NCBI GenBank assembly: GCA_002708885.1
Contig: PAPL01000077.1
Span: 12,687-21,413 of the forward strand
Length of the DNA: 8,727 nucleotides
DNA from: Verrucomicrobiales bacterium
GTDB taxonomy: Bacteria > Verrucomicrobiota > Verrucomicrobiia > Verrucomicrobiales > DEV007
Direction: 5' to 3'
The notes beneath the pieces were generated by a model. It searched no databases. It saw only the letters and a list, made by a program, of their open reading frames with translations, and was not told where the DNA came from. Both the position numbers and the translations under genes were made by a program. Shown here in pieces: positions 1-6,138 of this stretch. Position 1 is the first letter of the stretch; every line of letters starts with the position of its first letter.

Positions 1-26
1 ACTTCACTTTAATTCATTAATTAAAA

Positions 27-1433
27 TTGAGTTCATTACATTATTTCATTGCCTCTTTAATTTTTGTCTTTTCTTCATTTGCTTATGCATCCGTTAAGCC
101 GAACATCGTAATTATATTTACGGATGATCAGGGTTATGCAGATATTGGATGCTTCGGAGCCAAAAATTATAAGACCCCCAACCTTGATCGCATGGCATCA
201 GAGGGTCGAAAATTTACTGACTTTTATGTGGCTCAGGCCGTTTGCGGAGCATCACGTGCAGCGCTTCTAACTGGCTGTTATCCGAACCGCATCGGAATGC
301 TGGGAGCTCCAGGGCCAAAATCAAAGCACGGCATTAATCCGGATGAAACATTGATCCCGGAACTCCTAAAGACCAAAGGATACTCTACAGCAATGTTTGG
401 TAAGTGGCACTTAGGACATCATAAAGCCTCACTTCCGACACATCATGGATTCGATGAATATTACGGCTTACCCTACTCCAATGATATGTGGCCTCACCAT
501 CCTGGAGTCCGGCACCTTCCATTAAAGGAAAGATTAAAAAGATGGCCCAAATTACCAATGATTGAAGGAGACAGAATCATTGATGACGAAGTTACACCTG
601 AGGAACAGGCACATCTGACTACTGATTATACGAACCGTGCCGTTGACTTCATTAACCGTCACAAGGATAAGCCTTTCTTCCTTTATCTGGCACACAGTAT
701 GCCACATGTGCCGCTCTTTGTTTCCAAGAAAAATCATAACAAAACCAAGGGTGGAATTTATGCAGATGTGATGTGGGAAATTGACTGGTCAGTTGGTCAG
801 ATTATCGAGTCTCTAAAAGAAAATAAAATAGATCATAAGACTCTTGTTATTTTCACCACAGACAACGGTCCTTGGTTAAGTTATGGTAATCACGCAGGTT
901 CGGCTGAACCATTGCGGGAAGGCAAAGGCACGGCATGGGAAGGAGGAGTCCGAGTCCCGTGCATCATGCGGTGGCCAGGGAAGATACCTCCCTCAACTGT
1001 CTGTTCAGAACCAGCCATGACAATAGATGTTTTGCCAACGATAGCAAAAATCACCGGATCAAAGTTACCAGATCATACAATTGATGGAAAAAATATCTGG
1101 CCTCTCATCAGAGGAGATAAAAATGCAAAGAGTCCTCACGAAGCTTATTATTTTTATTGGGGAAAAAATCTTCATGCCGTTAGGAAAGACAAGTGGAGCC
1201 TGCACTTTCCCCACACTTACCGGAGCCTCAATGGGCAACCCGGGACCGGTGGTATTCCTGGAAAATACCAACAAAAAAAGACGAATACAGCACTCTTTGA
1301 TTTGCGAATGGATATTGGCCAAAAATCAGACCTGTCAGATAAATATCCGGAAATAGTTAAAAATCTAAAAGCCCTAGGCAATAAACATATGACTCATTTA
1401 AGGGAAAATAGCCGCGAGCCAGCTAGCCACTAA
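27..1433 (+). CDS. Secreted sulfatase, arylsulfatase A/GALNS-like (type I, formylglycine-dependent)
   Basis: Hydrolyses sulfate esters, probably on sulfated polysaccharide; the substrate cannot be told from sequence. The first ~22 residues are a Sec signal peptide (hydrophobic 6-19, AYA-S cleavage near 21), so it acts in the periplasm or outside. Visible active-site parts: metal-binding D33-D34 in FTDDQGY; C73 in C-G-A-S-R, the C-x-(P/A)-x-R site that the formylglycine-generating enzyme converts; K126 and H128 in GKWH; H223 and H227 in AHSMPH; D279-N280 in TTDNG; K300 in EGKGTAWEGG. At 468 residues it is full length for family S1. The start is TTG: an in-frame TAA lies at 18-20, and the first in-frame ATG (residue 56) would remove the signal peptide and metal site. 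No Shine-Dalgarno is visible in the 26 upstream bases. Family is certain, subfamily unassigned. No maturase or polysaccharide-use genes adjoin it here, though the left side is outside the window. Confidence 0.95.
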   Translation: MSSLHYFIASLIFVFSSFAYASVKPNIVIIFTDDQGYADIGCFGAKNYKTPNLDRMASEGRKFTDFYVAQAVCGASRAALLTGCYPNRIGMLGAPGPKSKHGINPDETLIPELLKTKGYSTAMFGKWHLGHHKASLPTHHGFDEYYGLPYSNDMWPHHPGVRHLPLKERLKRWPKLPMIEGDRIIDDEVTPEEQAHLTTDYTNRAVDFINRHKDKPFFLYLAHSMPHVPLFVSKKNHNKTKGGIYADVMWEIDWSVGQIIESLKENKIDHKTLVIFTTDNGPWLSYGNHAGSAEPLREGKGTAWEGGVRVPCIMRWPGKIPPSTVCSEPAMTIDVLPTIAKITGSKLPDHTIDGKNIWPLIRGDKNAKSPHEAYYFYWGKNLHAVRKDKWSLHFPHTYRSLNGQPGTGGIPGKYQQKKTNTALFDLRMDIGQKSDLSDKYPEIVKNLKALGNKHMTHLRENSREPASH

Positions 1434-1444
1434 CGGCAGAATAT

Positions 1445-1486
1445 GTTAATCGGTCAAAGCACTAATTTTGAAATTGAACGATTAAC
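1445..1486. repeat. Imperfect inverted repeat after the sulfatase gene
   Basis: GTTAATCGGTCAA (1445-1457) pairs with TTGAACGATTAAC (1474-1486) at 12 of 13 positions, the only mismatch being G1453/A1478. The loop is 16 bases. It begins 11 bases after the sulfatase stop, so it may end that transcript. The stem is AT-rich and only a short AAAAATTTT follows at 1496-1504, so it is a poor intrinsic terminator. A protein-binding palindrome or an mRNA 3' stabiliser would fit as well. Confidence 0.45.
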
Positions 1487-1523
1487 TGAGATTTGAAAAA
1501 TTTTAAGGCTGGTTTCTTCTTAG

Positions 1524-1551
1524 TTGACTCAATAGAAAATCAATCTATGAA
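1524..1551 (+). promoter_or_regulatory. Candidate sigma70-type promoter for tRNA-Val
   Basis: TTGACT (1524-1529, five of six matches to the -35 consensus), a 16-base spacer and TATGAA (1546-1551, four of six to the -10) end ten bases before the mature tRNA. Transcription would start a few bases upstream of the tRNA, as is usual for tRNA genes. Recognised by eye; not tested. Confidence 0.4.
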
Positions 1552-1561
1552 TCCTATTAGA

Positions 1562-1636
1562 GCGCGGGTAGCTCAGCGGTAGAGCAACTGGTTTACACCC
1601 AGTCGGTCGGCGGTTCGATCCCGTCCCCGCGCACCA
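1562..1636 (+). tRNA. tRNA-Val (anticodon UAC)
   Basis: A full cloverleaf can be drawn. The acceptor stem GCGCGGG (1562-1568) pairs perfectly with CCCGCGC (1626-1632). The D stem is GCTC/GAGC (1571-1574, 1582-1585). The anticodon stem is ACTGG/CCAGT (1587-1591, 1599-1603) around the loop TTTACAC. The anticodon is TAC at 1594-1596, which reads GTA and, by wobble, GTG. The variable loop has five bases. The T stem is GGCGG/CCGTC with one G-U pair, and the T loop TTCGATC is canonical. Discriminator A1633 and the CCA end (1634-1636) are encoded. I saw no duplicated 3' end nearby, so nothing suggests use as an integration site. No terminator is evident before the next gene 59 bases on, so the two may share a transcript. 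Confidence 0.97.
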
Positions 1637-1695
1637 CTTTCAAAAATTAAATTACAGATCAATTAACTGACTGGATTTAAAACTTAGGACTTGGA

Positions 1696-2223
1696 ATGCA
1701 ATTATCGGAAGATCAAAAAAAAGCCATCGGAGAATGGATCCAAGCAGGTGCTGATCTCAATAAAATACAGCAAAACCTGAAAGAAGAATTTGAATTAAAA
1801 CTCACTTATCTGGATACACGTTTTCTGTTAGGAGATCTCGGACTCGAAATTATCGAGGAAGAAGAGGAAGAAGAAATAGATTCCGATCAACCTGAAGAAA
1901 AATTAGATCCGGCTATCCCCAACGAAAAAGAATCTGAATTTCAAGAACAAGAATCATTGTCGGAGGATCATGAAGAAGAAAAAGGCAATGAAAGCGAAAA
2001 TGAAACGACCAATGTCAATTTAACAGTCGATTCGCTCACTCAGCCACAATGCATCATCAGTGGCAAGGTCAATTTCAGTGACGGTAAGGGCGCCGCATGG
2101 TACATTGACCAGCTCGGAAGATTAGGCCTGAATCCGGACGAGGAAGGCTATAGCCCCAGTCAAGAGGATCTGGCAGTCTTCCAAATTGAGTTACGCAAGG
2201 TGCTCAGTAAACAGGGACTCTAA
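1696..2223 (+). CDS. Uncharacterised protein: helical N-terminal block, acidic linker, C-terminal block
   Basis: Not assigned to a named family. Three parts are visible. Residues 1-50 are helical and resemble a small helix-turn-helix (IGEWIQAGADLNKIQQNL, then a helix with TRFLLGDLGL). Residues 51-115 are a low-complexity linker dominated by Glu, with seven Glu in a row at 54-60; its DNA is a purine-rich GAA/GAG run near 1852-1875. Residues 119-175 form a compact block with SGKVNFSDG, AAWYIDQLGRLGLNP and PSQEDLAVFQIELRKVL. I have the impression that similar two-block proteins occur in Verrucomicrobiota, but cannot verify this. No signal peptide or membrane segment, so it is probably cytoplasmic. 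ATG start; TAGGA at 1685-1689 is the clearest Shine-Dalgarno in the window. It follows tRNA-Val and converges on mlaE with nine bases between stops. DNA binding is only a guess. Confidence 0.85.
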   Translation: MQLSEDQKKAIGEWIQAGADLNKIQQNLKEEFELKLTYLDTRFLLGDLGLEIIEEEEEEEIDSDQPEEKLDPAIPNEKESEFQEQESLSEDHEEEKGNESENETTNVNLTVDSLTQPQCIISGKVNFSDGKGAAWYIDQLGRLGLNPDEEGYSPSQEDLAVFQIELRKVLSKQGL

Positions 2224-2232
2224 GTGAATTTC

Positions 2233-3015
2233 TTATACAGCGCCAAACGGAAATATTTTCGTGAGGATAATTGTTAGGAAAAAATTGAAAATAAGTATCG
2301 TCAAAGATGAAAGCACAACTGCATTAGTTGTGCCCCTTCCAACACCGACAGCACCGCCCCTGACCACTAATCCTTGATGACACGATATTAAGCATATCAA
2401 AATCCCAAAAACGAAACCCTTTATCATTCCAAAAGCAATGTCCTCCAGGCCCGTATAATTGTTAAGATGGTTCAAGAACCAGACAGAATTAATATTGTAA
2501 AATTTCACCGCAATAAAATACGAAGCTATGATTCCGAAAACGATCGCTTCAGCTATTAACAGCGGCATTGATATCATGATGGCAACGAACCGAGGCACGA
2601 CAACATAACCTGTCGGACTCACTCCCATTGAACGCAAAGCATCAATCTGTTCGGTGACCTTCATGGTTCCTATCTCAGCGGCCATTGAAGCCCCTACTCT
2701 GCCGGAAATCATTAACCCAACTAGAACCGGGCCCAATTCACGGCAAATAGCAATGGAGACAAGACCTCCAATCCCTGACTCAAGGTCAAGTTTCGTTGCC
2801 TGATAATAGGTTTGCGCAGTAAAAACAGCACCCGTAAATGCACCAGTCACTATAACAACCATTTGCGAACTGAAGCCTATGTTAACAATTTGCCGGCACA
2901 TCAGCTTGAACCGGATCTTTCCCCGAAAGATGAAACCAAAAATCTCACTCAAGAGCCTCCCTAATTGCCCGAGATAAGCTAGGGAATTCAAAACGGCTCG
3001 TCCGAGAATACTCAC
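2233..3015 (-). CDS. mlaE: MlaE/YrbE-family ABC transporter permease (phospholipid transport)
   Basis: Inner-membrane permease of an MCE-type lipid transporter, which moves phospholipids between inner and outer membranes with an ATPase (MlaF) and an MCE-domain protein (MlaD). At 260 residues it is normal length. The family core is clear: RELGPVLVGLMISGRVG at 92-108, AAEIGTMKVTEQIDAL at 112-127 with the conserved EQID, and GGAVGVGRGTTNAVVLS at 220-236. Hydrophobic segments lie near 50-68, 85-104, 142-170, 195-213 and 233-252, after an amphipathic N-terminus. The start is GTG: an in-frame TAA sits directly upstream and the next Met is residue 39. No strong Shine-Dalgarno. It lies 91 bases after tyrS on the same strand and may share its transcript or use its own promoter. 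Unusually, no mlaF or mlaD follows; the next gene converges on it. Family certain; lipid role inferred from family. Confidence 0.93.
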   Translation of the reverse strand: MSILGRAVLNSLAYLGQLGRLLSEIFGFIFRGKIRFKLMCRQIVNIGFSSQMVVIVTGAFTGAVFTAQTYYQATKLDLESGIGGLVSIAICRELGPVLVGLMISGRVGASMAAEIGTMKVTEQIDALRSMGVSPTGYVVVPRFVAIMISMPLLIAEAIVFGIIASYFIAVKFYNINSVWFLNHLNNYTGLEDIAFGMIKGFVFGILICLISCHQGLVVRGGAVGVGRGTTNAVVLSSLTILIFNFFLTIILTKIFPFGAV

Positions 3016-3035
3016 TTAAACTTTTAATTAATAAA

Positions 3036-3065
3036 TTTATATTAGATAAAAACTAAACAATCCAA
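3036..3065 (-). promoter_or_regulatory. Candidate promoter for mlaE
   Basis: Read on the minus strand, TTGGAT (3065-3060) and TATAAA (3041-3036) are separated by 18 bases, 20 bases before the GTG start. The tyrS-mlaE gap is very AT-rich, so chance matches are likely. Its main value is that mlaE need not depend on tyrS transcription. Confidence 0.3.
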
Positions 3066-3106
3066 ATAGAGCTCTTATCATCAAAATCTTTTTCTGTTAG
3101 CTGGTC

Positions 3107-4276
3107 TTATAAGAGTCTGACGGTGCGTTTCTTATCAAGTCGCAACAATTTCCCTTTCAGGTCCTGAGGCAAGTTTGCTTTCACATCAGCAAACTTTTCA
3201 CCGTCGAGCTGGACTGCGCCCTGCGCGATCAATTGTCGGATTTCTCCTCCACTACGCTTGAGTTTATATCCTTCCTGAAAAGACATCGAAACCGATGCAA
3301 TGAGACGCCTCTCATCACCAAGATCAACTTCTGGCCAGACTGCCTCATCATCATTTTTAACAAACTTCGACTCGAAATCAGCCCTCGCCTCATTGGCTTT
3401 TTCTTCGCTGTGATAACGTGCTACAAGAGAAAATGCGAGTTTCTTCTTGGCTTCCATTGGATGCAATGATGCGTCTCTCTGCTGCCCTAATAGCAGGACA
3501 TACCAACGGTCCATTAGATCATCGGAAATACTCATTGTCTTACCAAACATCTGGCTCGGCTCTTCGTCCACACCCACATAATTTCCGTAACTCTTTGACA
3601 TTTTTTTGACTCCGTCCGTTCCCTCCAAGATAGGTAAACACATTGCCACCTGAGCCTCCATGCCCTCCGATTTTTGCATGTCCCTTCCCACAAGAATATT
3701 AAACAATTGATCAGTTCCACCCAACTCAACGTCCGAACGAACTTCAACCGAATCCCATCCCTGCATGATGGGATATTGTATCTCATGCAAACGAACCTCT
3801 TTCGCATCATCTAATCGAGTCTTAAAATCTTCCCTCTGAAGCATTTGCTGCATAGTGACTCTGGCATTTAGTCTAAGGACCTCCTCATAATTCATTTCAC
3901 GGAACCAACTTCCGTTATAAACCACTTCGGTAAGTTCTCGGTCCAGAATCTTGAAAGCCTGATCCGTATACGTTTCAGCATTAGTTAAGACCTCCTCACG
4001 GGTCAGAGGAGGACGAGTAGAAGAACGGCCAGTCGGGTCACCTACTGTCGCAGTGAAATCCCCAATAATGAGAACGGCCTGGTGACCGAGGACCTGAAAC
4101 TGTCGTAATTTCTCCAAAACCACGGTATGACCAAGGTGAATATCAGGAGCCGTGGGATCCACTCCAAGCTTCGCCCGCAAAGGTCTCCCGCTCTCTAATT
4201 TGGTTAAGAGTTCCTTCTCACTAAGGACCGTGGCCGTTCCATGAGTCAACTGTTCAAATTGTTCTTTGGGCGACAT
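3107..4276 (-). CDS. tyrS: Tyrosyl-tRNA synthetase, KMSKS type
   Basis: Attaches tyrosine to tRNA-Tyr in the cytoplasm, using ATP. Class I Rossmann features are complete: KLGVDPTAPDIHLGHT (36-51) holds the HIGH-type motif HLGH at 47-50; GDFTATVGDPTGRS (72-85) follows; ELGGTDQLFNI (184-194) contributes to substrate binding; KMSKS is exact at 225-229. The C-terminus (about 335-385; SGGEIRQLIAQGAVQLDGE) is an S4-type RNA-binding domain. Length 389 and an intact KMSKS match the second bacterial TyrS subfamily rather than the E. coli type, which has KFGKT. The ATG start gives the expected N-terminus; upstream sequence offers only a weak AAAAGAA. It follows the lipoprotein gene by 68 bases and precedes mlaE. 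No T-box leader was recognised in those 68 bases. Assignment is secure. Confidence 0.97.
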   Translation of the reverse strand: MSPKEQFEQLTHGTATVLSEKELLTKLESGRPLRAKLGVDPTAPDIHLGHTVVLEKLRQFQVLGHQAVLIIGDFTATVGDPTGRSSTRPPLTREEVLTNAETYTDQAFKILDRELTEVVYNGSWFREMNYEEVLRLNARVTMQQMLQREDFKTRLDDAKEVRLHEIQYPIMQGWDSVEVRSDVELGGTDQLFNILVGRDMQKSEGMEAQVAMCLPILEGTDGVKKMSKSYGNYVGVDEEPSQMFGKTMSISDDLMDRWYVLLLGQQRDASLHPMEAKKKLAFSLVARYHSEEKANEARADFESKFVKNDDEAVWPEVDLGDERRLIASVSMSFQEGYKLKRSGGEIRQLIAQGAVQLDGEKFADVKANLPQDLKGKLLRLDKKRTVRLL

Positions 4277-4317
4277 GTTTTCTTTTAAAATTCTATAAAT
4301 ATAGATCTAATTTTCTC

Positions 4318-4338
4318 CTTGATCGACTCTGCATCAAG
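4318..4338 (-). repeat. Small hairpin between lipoprotein gene and tyrS
   Basis: On the minus strand CTTGAT (4338-4333) and ATCAAG (4323-4318) form a perfect six-base stem around a nine-base loop, six bases past the lipoprotein stop. No T tract follows, so it is not a standard terminator. A second small stem, TCTATA/TATAGA at 4292-4305, lies nearer tyrS. Either could be chance in so AT-rich a gap. Confidence 0.25.
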
Positions 4339-4344
4339 TTAACA

Positions 4345-4962
4345 CTAATTTCCAAGTAACTTTCGAACATCGTCAATGCTCATTCCTTCCGGGTATCTTT
4401 CATTCCCTGGAGAGCTTATTATCTCCAAGTCGGTGTTTCGGTTCTTTTCCTGTGCATCAAGCGCAGCCTTTAATGGCTTGCGAAAGATCGTTTTTTTTGC
4501 CCCTAAAAAACCGGTCTTTTTATAATCCTTGCTCTGACCGAACCAGTTCTTAGTGCCTTCATTGGCTCTTTTCCCACTCAACAAGGACTGATCATCAGAC
4601 AAATTAGATGCCTTACGGTTCAGTGAACGCCTTTTTGCAAAATAATAATTTCCGGAATGAAATTCATTGTCTGCTAAAGAACTATTTTTATTCCCGTTAA
4701 ACTTCTTCTTATCATAGGTTCCTCCGAACATAGAATTATTATGTTTTCCTCCGAATATCTTTTTAGTTGTGGTCCGTTGCCTATCCATTGAATGCTGCGT
4801 TCCACTTTCATACTTCGAAACTGAACTGCCAATGAAACGGTCCGAAAGAGGGTCGCTAATGCCCTTGGATTCTATGTGTGTAACTTCCCGAACAGTCTTA
4901 CATGAGGCAAGGCAACAGGTTCCGACAATAATTATGTATAAGCCAAAAGAGAAGTTCGACAT
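4345..4962 (-). CDS. Uncharacterised lipoprotein, basic and Asn/Ser/Lys-rich
   Basis: Function not recognised. The N-terminus is a lipoprotein signal: hydrophobic residues 4-19, then lipobox L18-A19-S20-C21. Signal peptidase II should cleave before Cys21, leaving a lipid-anchored protein of about 185 residues. Position +2 is Lys rather than Asp, so by the E. coli rule it would go to the outer membrane (inference). The mature part is hydrophilic, low in hydrophobic core, and rich in Lys, Asn, Ser and Arg, with loosely repeated KK-x-F-x-G elements at 67-90, so it may be largely disordered. The C-terminal 25 residues (SSPGNERYPEGMSIDDVRKLLGN region) look more ordered and could be a short conserved interaction motif. 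The ATG start places the signal correctly; Shine-Dalgarno is weak. It lies 68 bases upstream of tyrS and diverges from queA across 51 bases. The lipid anchor is well supported; any role is unknown. Confidence 0.82.
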   Translation of the reverse strand: MSNFSFGLYIIIVGTCCLASCKTVREVTHIESKGISDPLSDRFIGSSVSKYESGTQHSMDRQRTTTKKIFGGKHNNSMFGGTYDKKKFNGNKNSSLADNEFHSGNYYFAKRRSLNRKASNLSDDQSLLSGKRANEGTKNWFGQSKDYKKTGFLGAKKTIFRKPLKAALDAQEKNRNTDLEIISSPGNERYPEGMSIDDVRKLLGN

Positions 4963-4995
4963 TATTATACTTTCAGGCTTCTAGTTAAGAGTTAC

Positions 4996-5003
4996 AAGAA
5001 GAG
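4996..5003 (+). promoter_or_regulatory. Ribosome binding site of queA
   Basis: AAGAAGAG ends ten bases before the queA ATG. It is a moderate purine-rich Shine-Dalgarno and supports the start at 5014, which also gives the expected N-terminus of the family. Confidence 0.45.
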
Positions 5004-5013
5004 ATATTAACCC

Positions 5014-6003
5014 ATGGATAAAGAATTGCTAACTGAAGATTTTAACTATGATCTGCCCGAGGAACTGATAGCCTCAATGCCAAAAAAGGATAGGTGCGGT
5101 TCAAGAATGATGGTCATAGATCGGTCATCAGGTGAAATTAGTTGTCGGAGATTTGAAGATTTTAAGGACTACATTGGTAAAGATGATATTTGCGTTCTCA
5201 ACGATACGAAAGTAGTCCCCTCCAGATTCTTTAATGATGATGGAAAAATAGAAATCATCAGGTTAGAGGAACCTGAATCGAATGTCTGGAAATGTTTGGT
5301 CAGGCCTGGAAAAAAAATGCGCGTTGGTAATATAATTAATATTGCAGGAGTTAACGGCACAGTCGAAAAAATACTTCCTGACGGAGAACGTATGATCCGC
5401 TTCGCCAATCCAATTGATATCGAGGAACATGGTGAACTTGCTCTGCCCCACTACATGAAAAGAGATGCGGATCCGGTTGATAAAAAGCGCTATCAGACAG
5501 TCTATGCAAAGAACCCGGGAGCTATCGCCGCCCCAACGGCAGGATTACATTTTACCTCAGAACTAATTGAAGCAATCCCCCACACTTTCATCACCTTGCA
5601 CGTCGGAGTCGGAACATTTCAACCTGTCCGATCGGACCGTATCGTTGACCATAAAATGCACAGTGAAAAGTACTATTTATCTGAAAGCTCCGCACTGGCT
5701 ATCAACTCTGCCAAAAGAAAAATTGCAGTCGGAACGACGGTGACTAGGGTCCTTGAACACTTGTCACTGGATAAAACTGGCAAAATAAAAAGTTCATCCG
5801 GAGAAACCAATATCTTCATTTATCCGGGCCATCGTTTTCTTGGTATTGATGCTTTACTAACTAATTTTCATTTACCAAAGAGTACCCTCTTCATGTTGGT
5901 TTGCGCTCTGGCAGGAACGGATCTTATGAAGGAGGCTTATAGAAGAGCAGTTCTAGAAAAGTTCAGTTTTTTCAGCTACGGCGACTGTTGCCTTATCATC
6001 TAG
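5014..6003 (+). CDS. queA: S-adenosylmethionine:tRNA ribosyltransferase-isomerase
   Basis: Transfers and rearranges the ribosyl part of SAM onto 7-aminomethyl-7-deazaguanine at tRNA position 34, giving epoxyqueuosine in tRNAs for Tyr, His, Asn and Asp. Cytoplasmic. Family landmarks appear in order: FNYDLPEELIA (10-20), VLNDTKVVPSR (61-71), RYQTVYAKNPGAIAAPTAGL (159-178), TLHVGVGTFQPVR (194-206), DHKMHSE (212-218), FIYPGHRFLGIDALLTNFHL (268-287), and SFFSYGD (318-324). At 329 residues it is complete but shorter than the 356-residue E. coli enzyme. The missing residues fall in loops after VPSR, between LHF and TLHVG, before VGTT, and at the C-terminus after SYGD. No other queuosine genes (tgt, queG/queH) are in the window. 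It stands alone on its strand, diverging from the lipoprotein gene. Assignment secure. Confidence 0.97.
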   Translation: MDKELLTEDFNYDLPEELIASMPKKDRCGSRMMVIDRSSGEISCRRFEDFKDYIGKDDICVLNDTKVVPSRFFNDDGKIEIIRLEEPESNVWKCLVRPGKKMRVGNIINIAGVNGTVEKILPDGERMIRFANPIDIEEHGELALPHYMKRDADPVDKKRYQTVYAKNPGAIAAPTAGLHFTSELIEAIPHTFITLHVGVGTFQPVRSDRIVDHKMHSEKYYLSESSALAINSAKRKIAVGTTVTRVLEHLSLDKTGKIKSSSGETNIFIYPGHRFLGIDALLTNFHLPKSTLFMLVCALAGTDLMKEAYRRAVLEKFSFFSYGDCCLII

Positions 6004-6006
6004 AGC

Positions 6007-6031
6007 TTTAAAAGTTTATAAAACTTTTAAA
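6007..6031 (+). terminator. AT-rich inverted repeat after queA, possible terminator
   Basis: TTTAAAAGTTT (6007-6017) and AAACTTTTAAA (6021-6031) form a perfect 11-base stem with an ATA loop, three bases after the queA stop. Only one G-C pair is present and the following AAGTCTTTCATT has a weak T run, so termination would be inefficient if it happens at all. The nine-base word TTTAAAAGT occurs twice (6007-6015 and 6026-6034), which could equally mark a protein-binding site upstream of the next gene. Confidence 0.35.
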
Positions 6032-6138
6032 AGTCTTTCATTAAATAAAACTAATGTAGACTTTATATTTTAGTTCTCTTAAATTGTTTTGTACGGTTCT
6101 CCTCTCTTTCAAATAATCTCTGAAATTCGATAAAGAAA

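Noticed and set aside
1065..1356. Overlapping frames of 85-91 codons on both strands within the sulfatase gene
   Set aside because: They lie wholly inside a certain gene, lack ribosome sites and show no recognisable domain; they are shadows of its codon use.
1562..1636. tRNA-Val as an integration site for a mobile element
   Set aside because: No integrase gene and no second copy of the tRNA 3' end seen in the window; the encoded CCA and intact flanks look ordinary.
3072..3115. Inverted repeat CTCTTAT/ATAAGAG around the tyrS stop
   Set aside because: Only seven base pairs with a 30-base loop in AT-rich DNA, and one arm is coding; chance is the simpler explanation.
3532..3810. A 92-codon minus-strand frame inside tyrS
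   Set aside because: It is an alternative frame of a confirmed synthetase gene with biased, Arg/Cys/Trp-rich composition typical of spurious frames.
4964..4969. Perfect TATAAT on the minus strand beside the lipoprotein start
   Set aside because: It lies one base before the ATG, so transcription from it would begin inside the coding region and skip the start; no -35 match is at proper spacing.
3107..6003. A tyrosine-tRNA/queuosine operon made of tyrS and queA
   Set aside because: The two genes are on opposite strands with an unrelated lipoprotein gene between them, so they cannot be one transcript.
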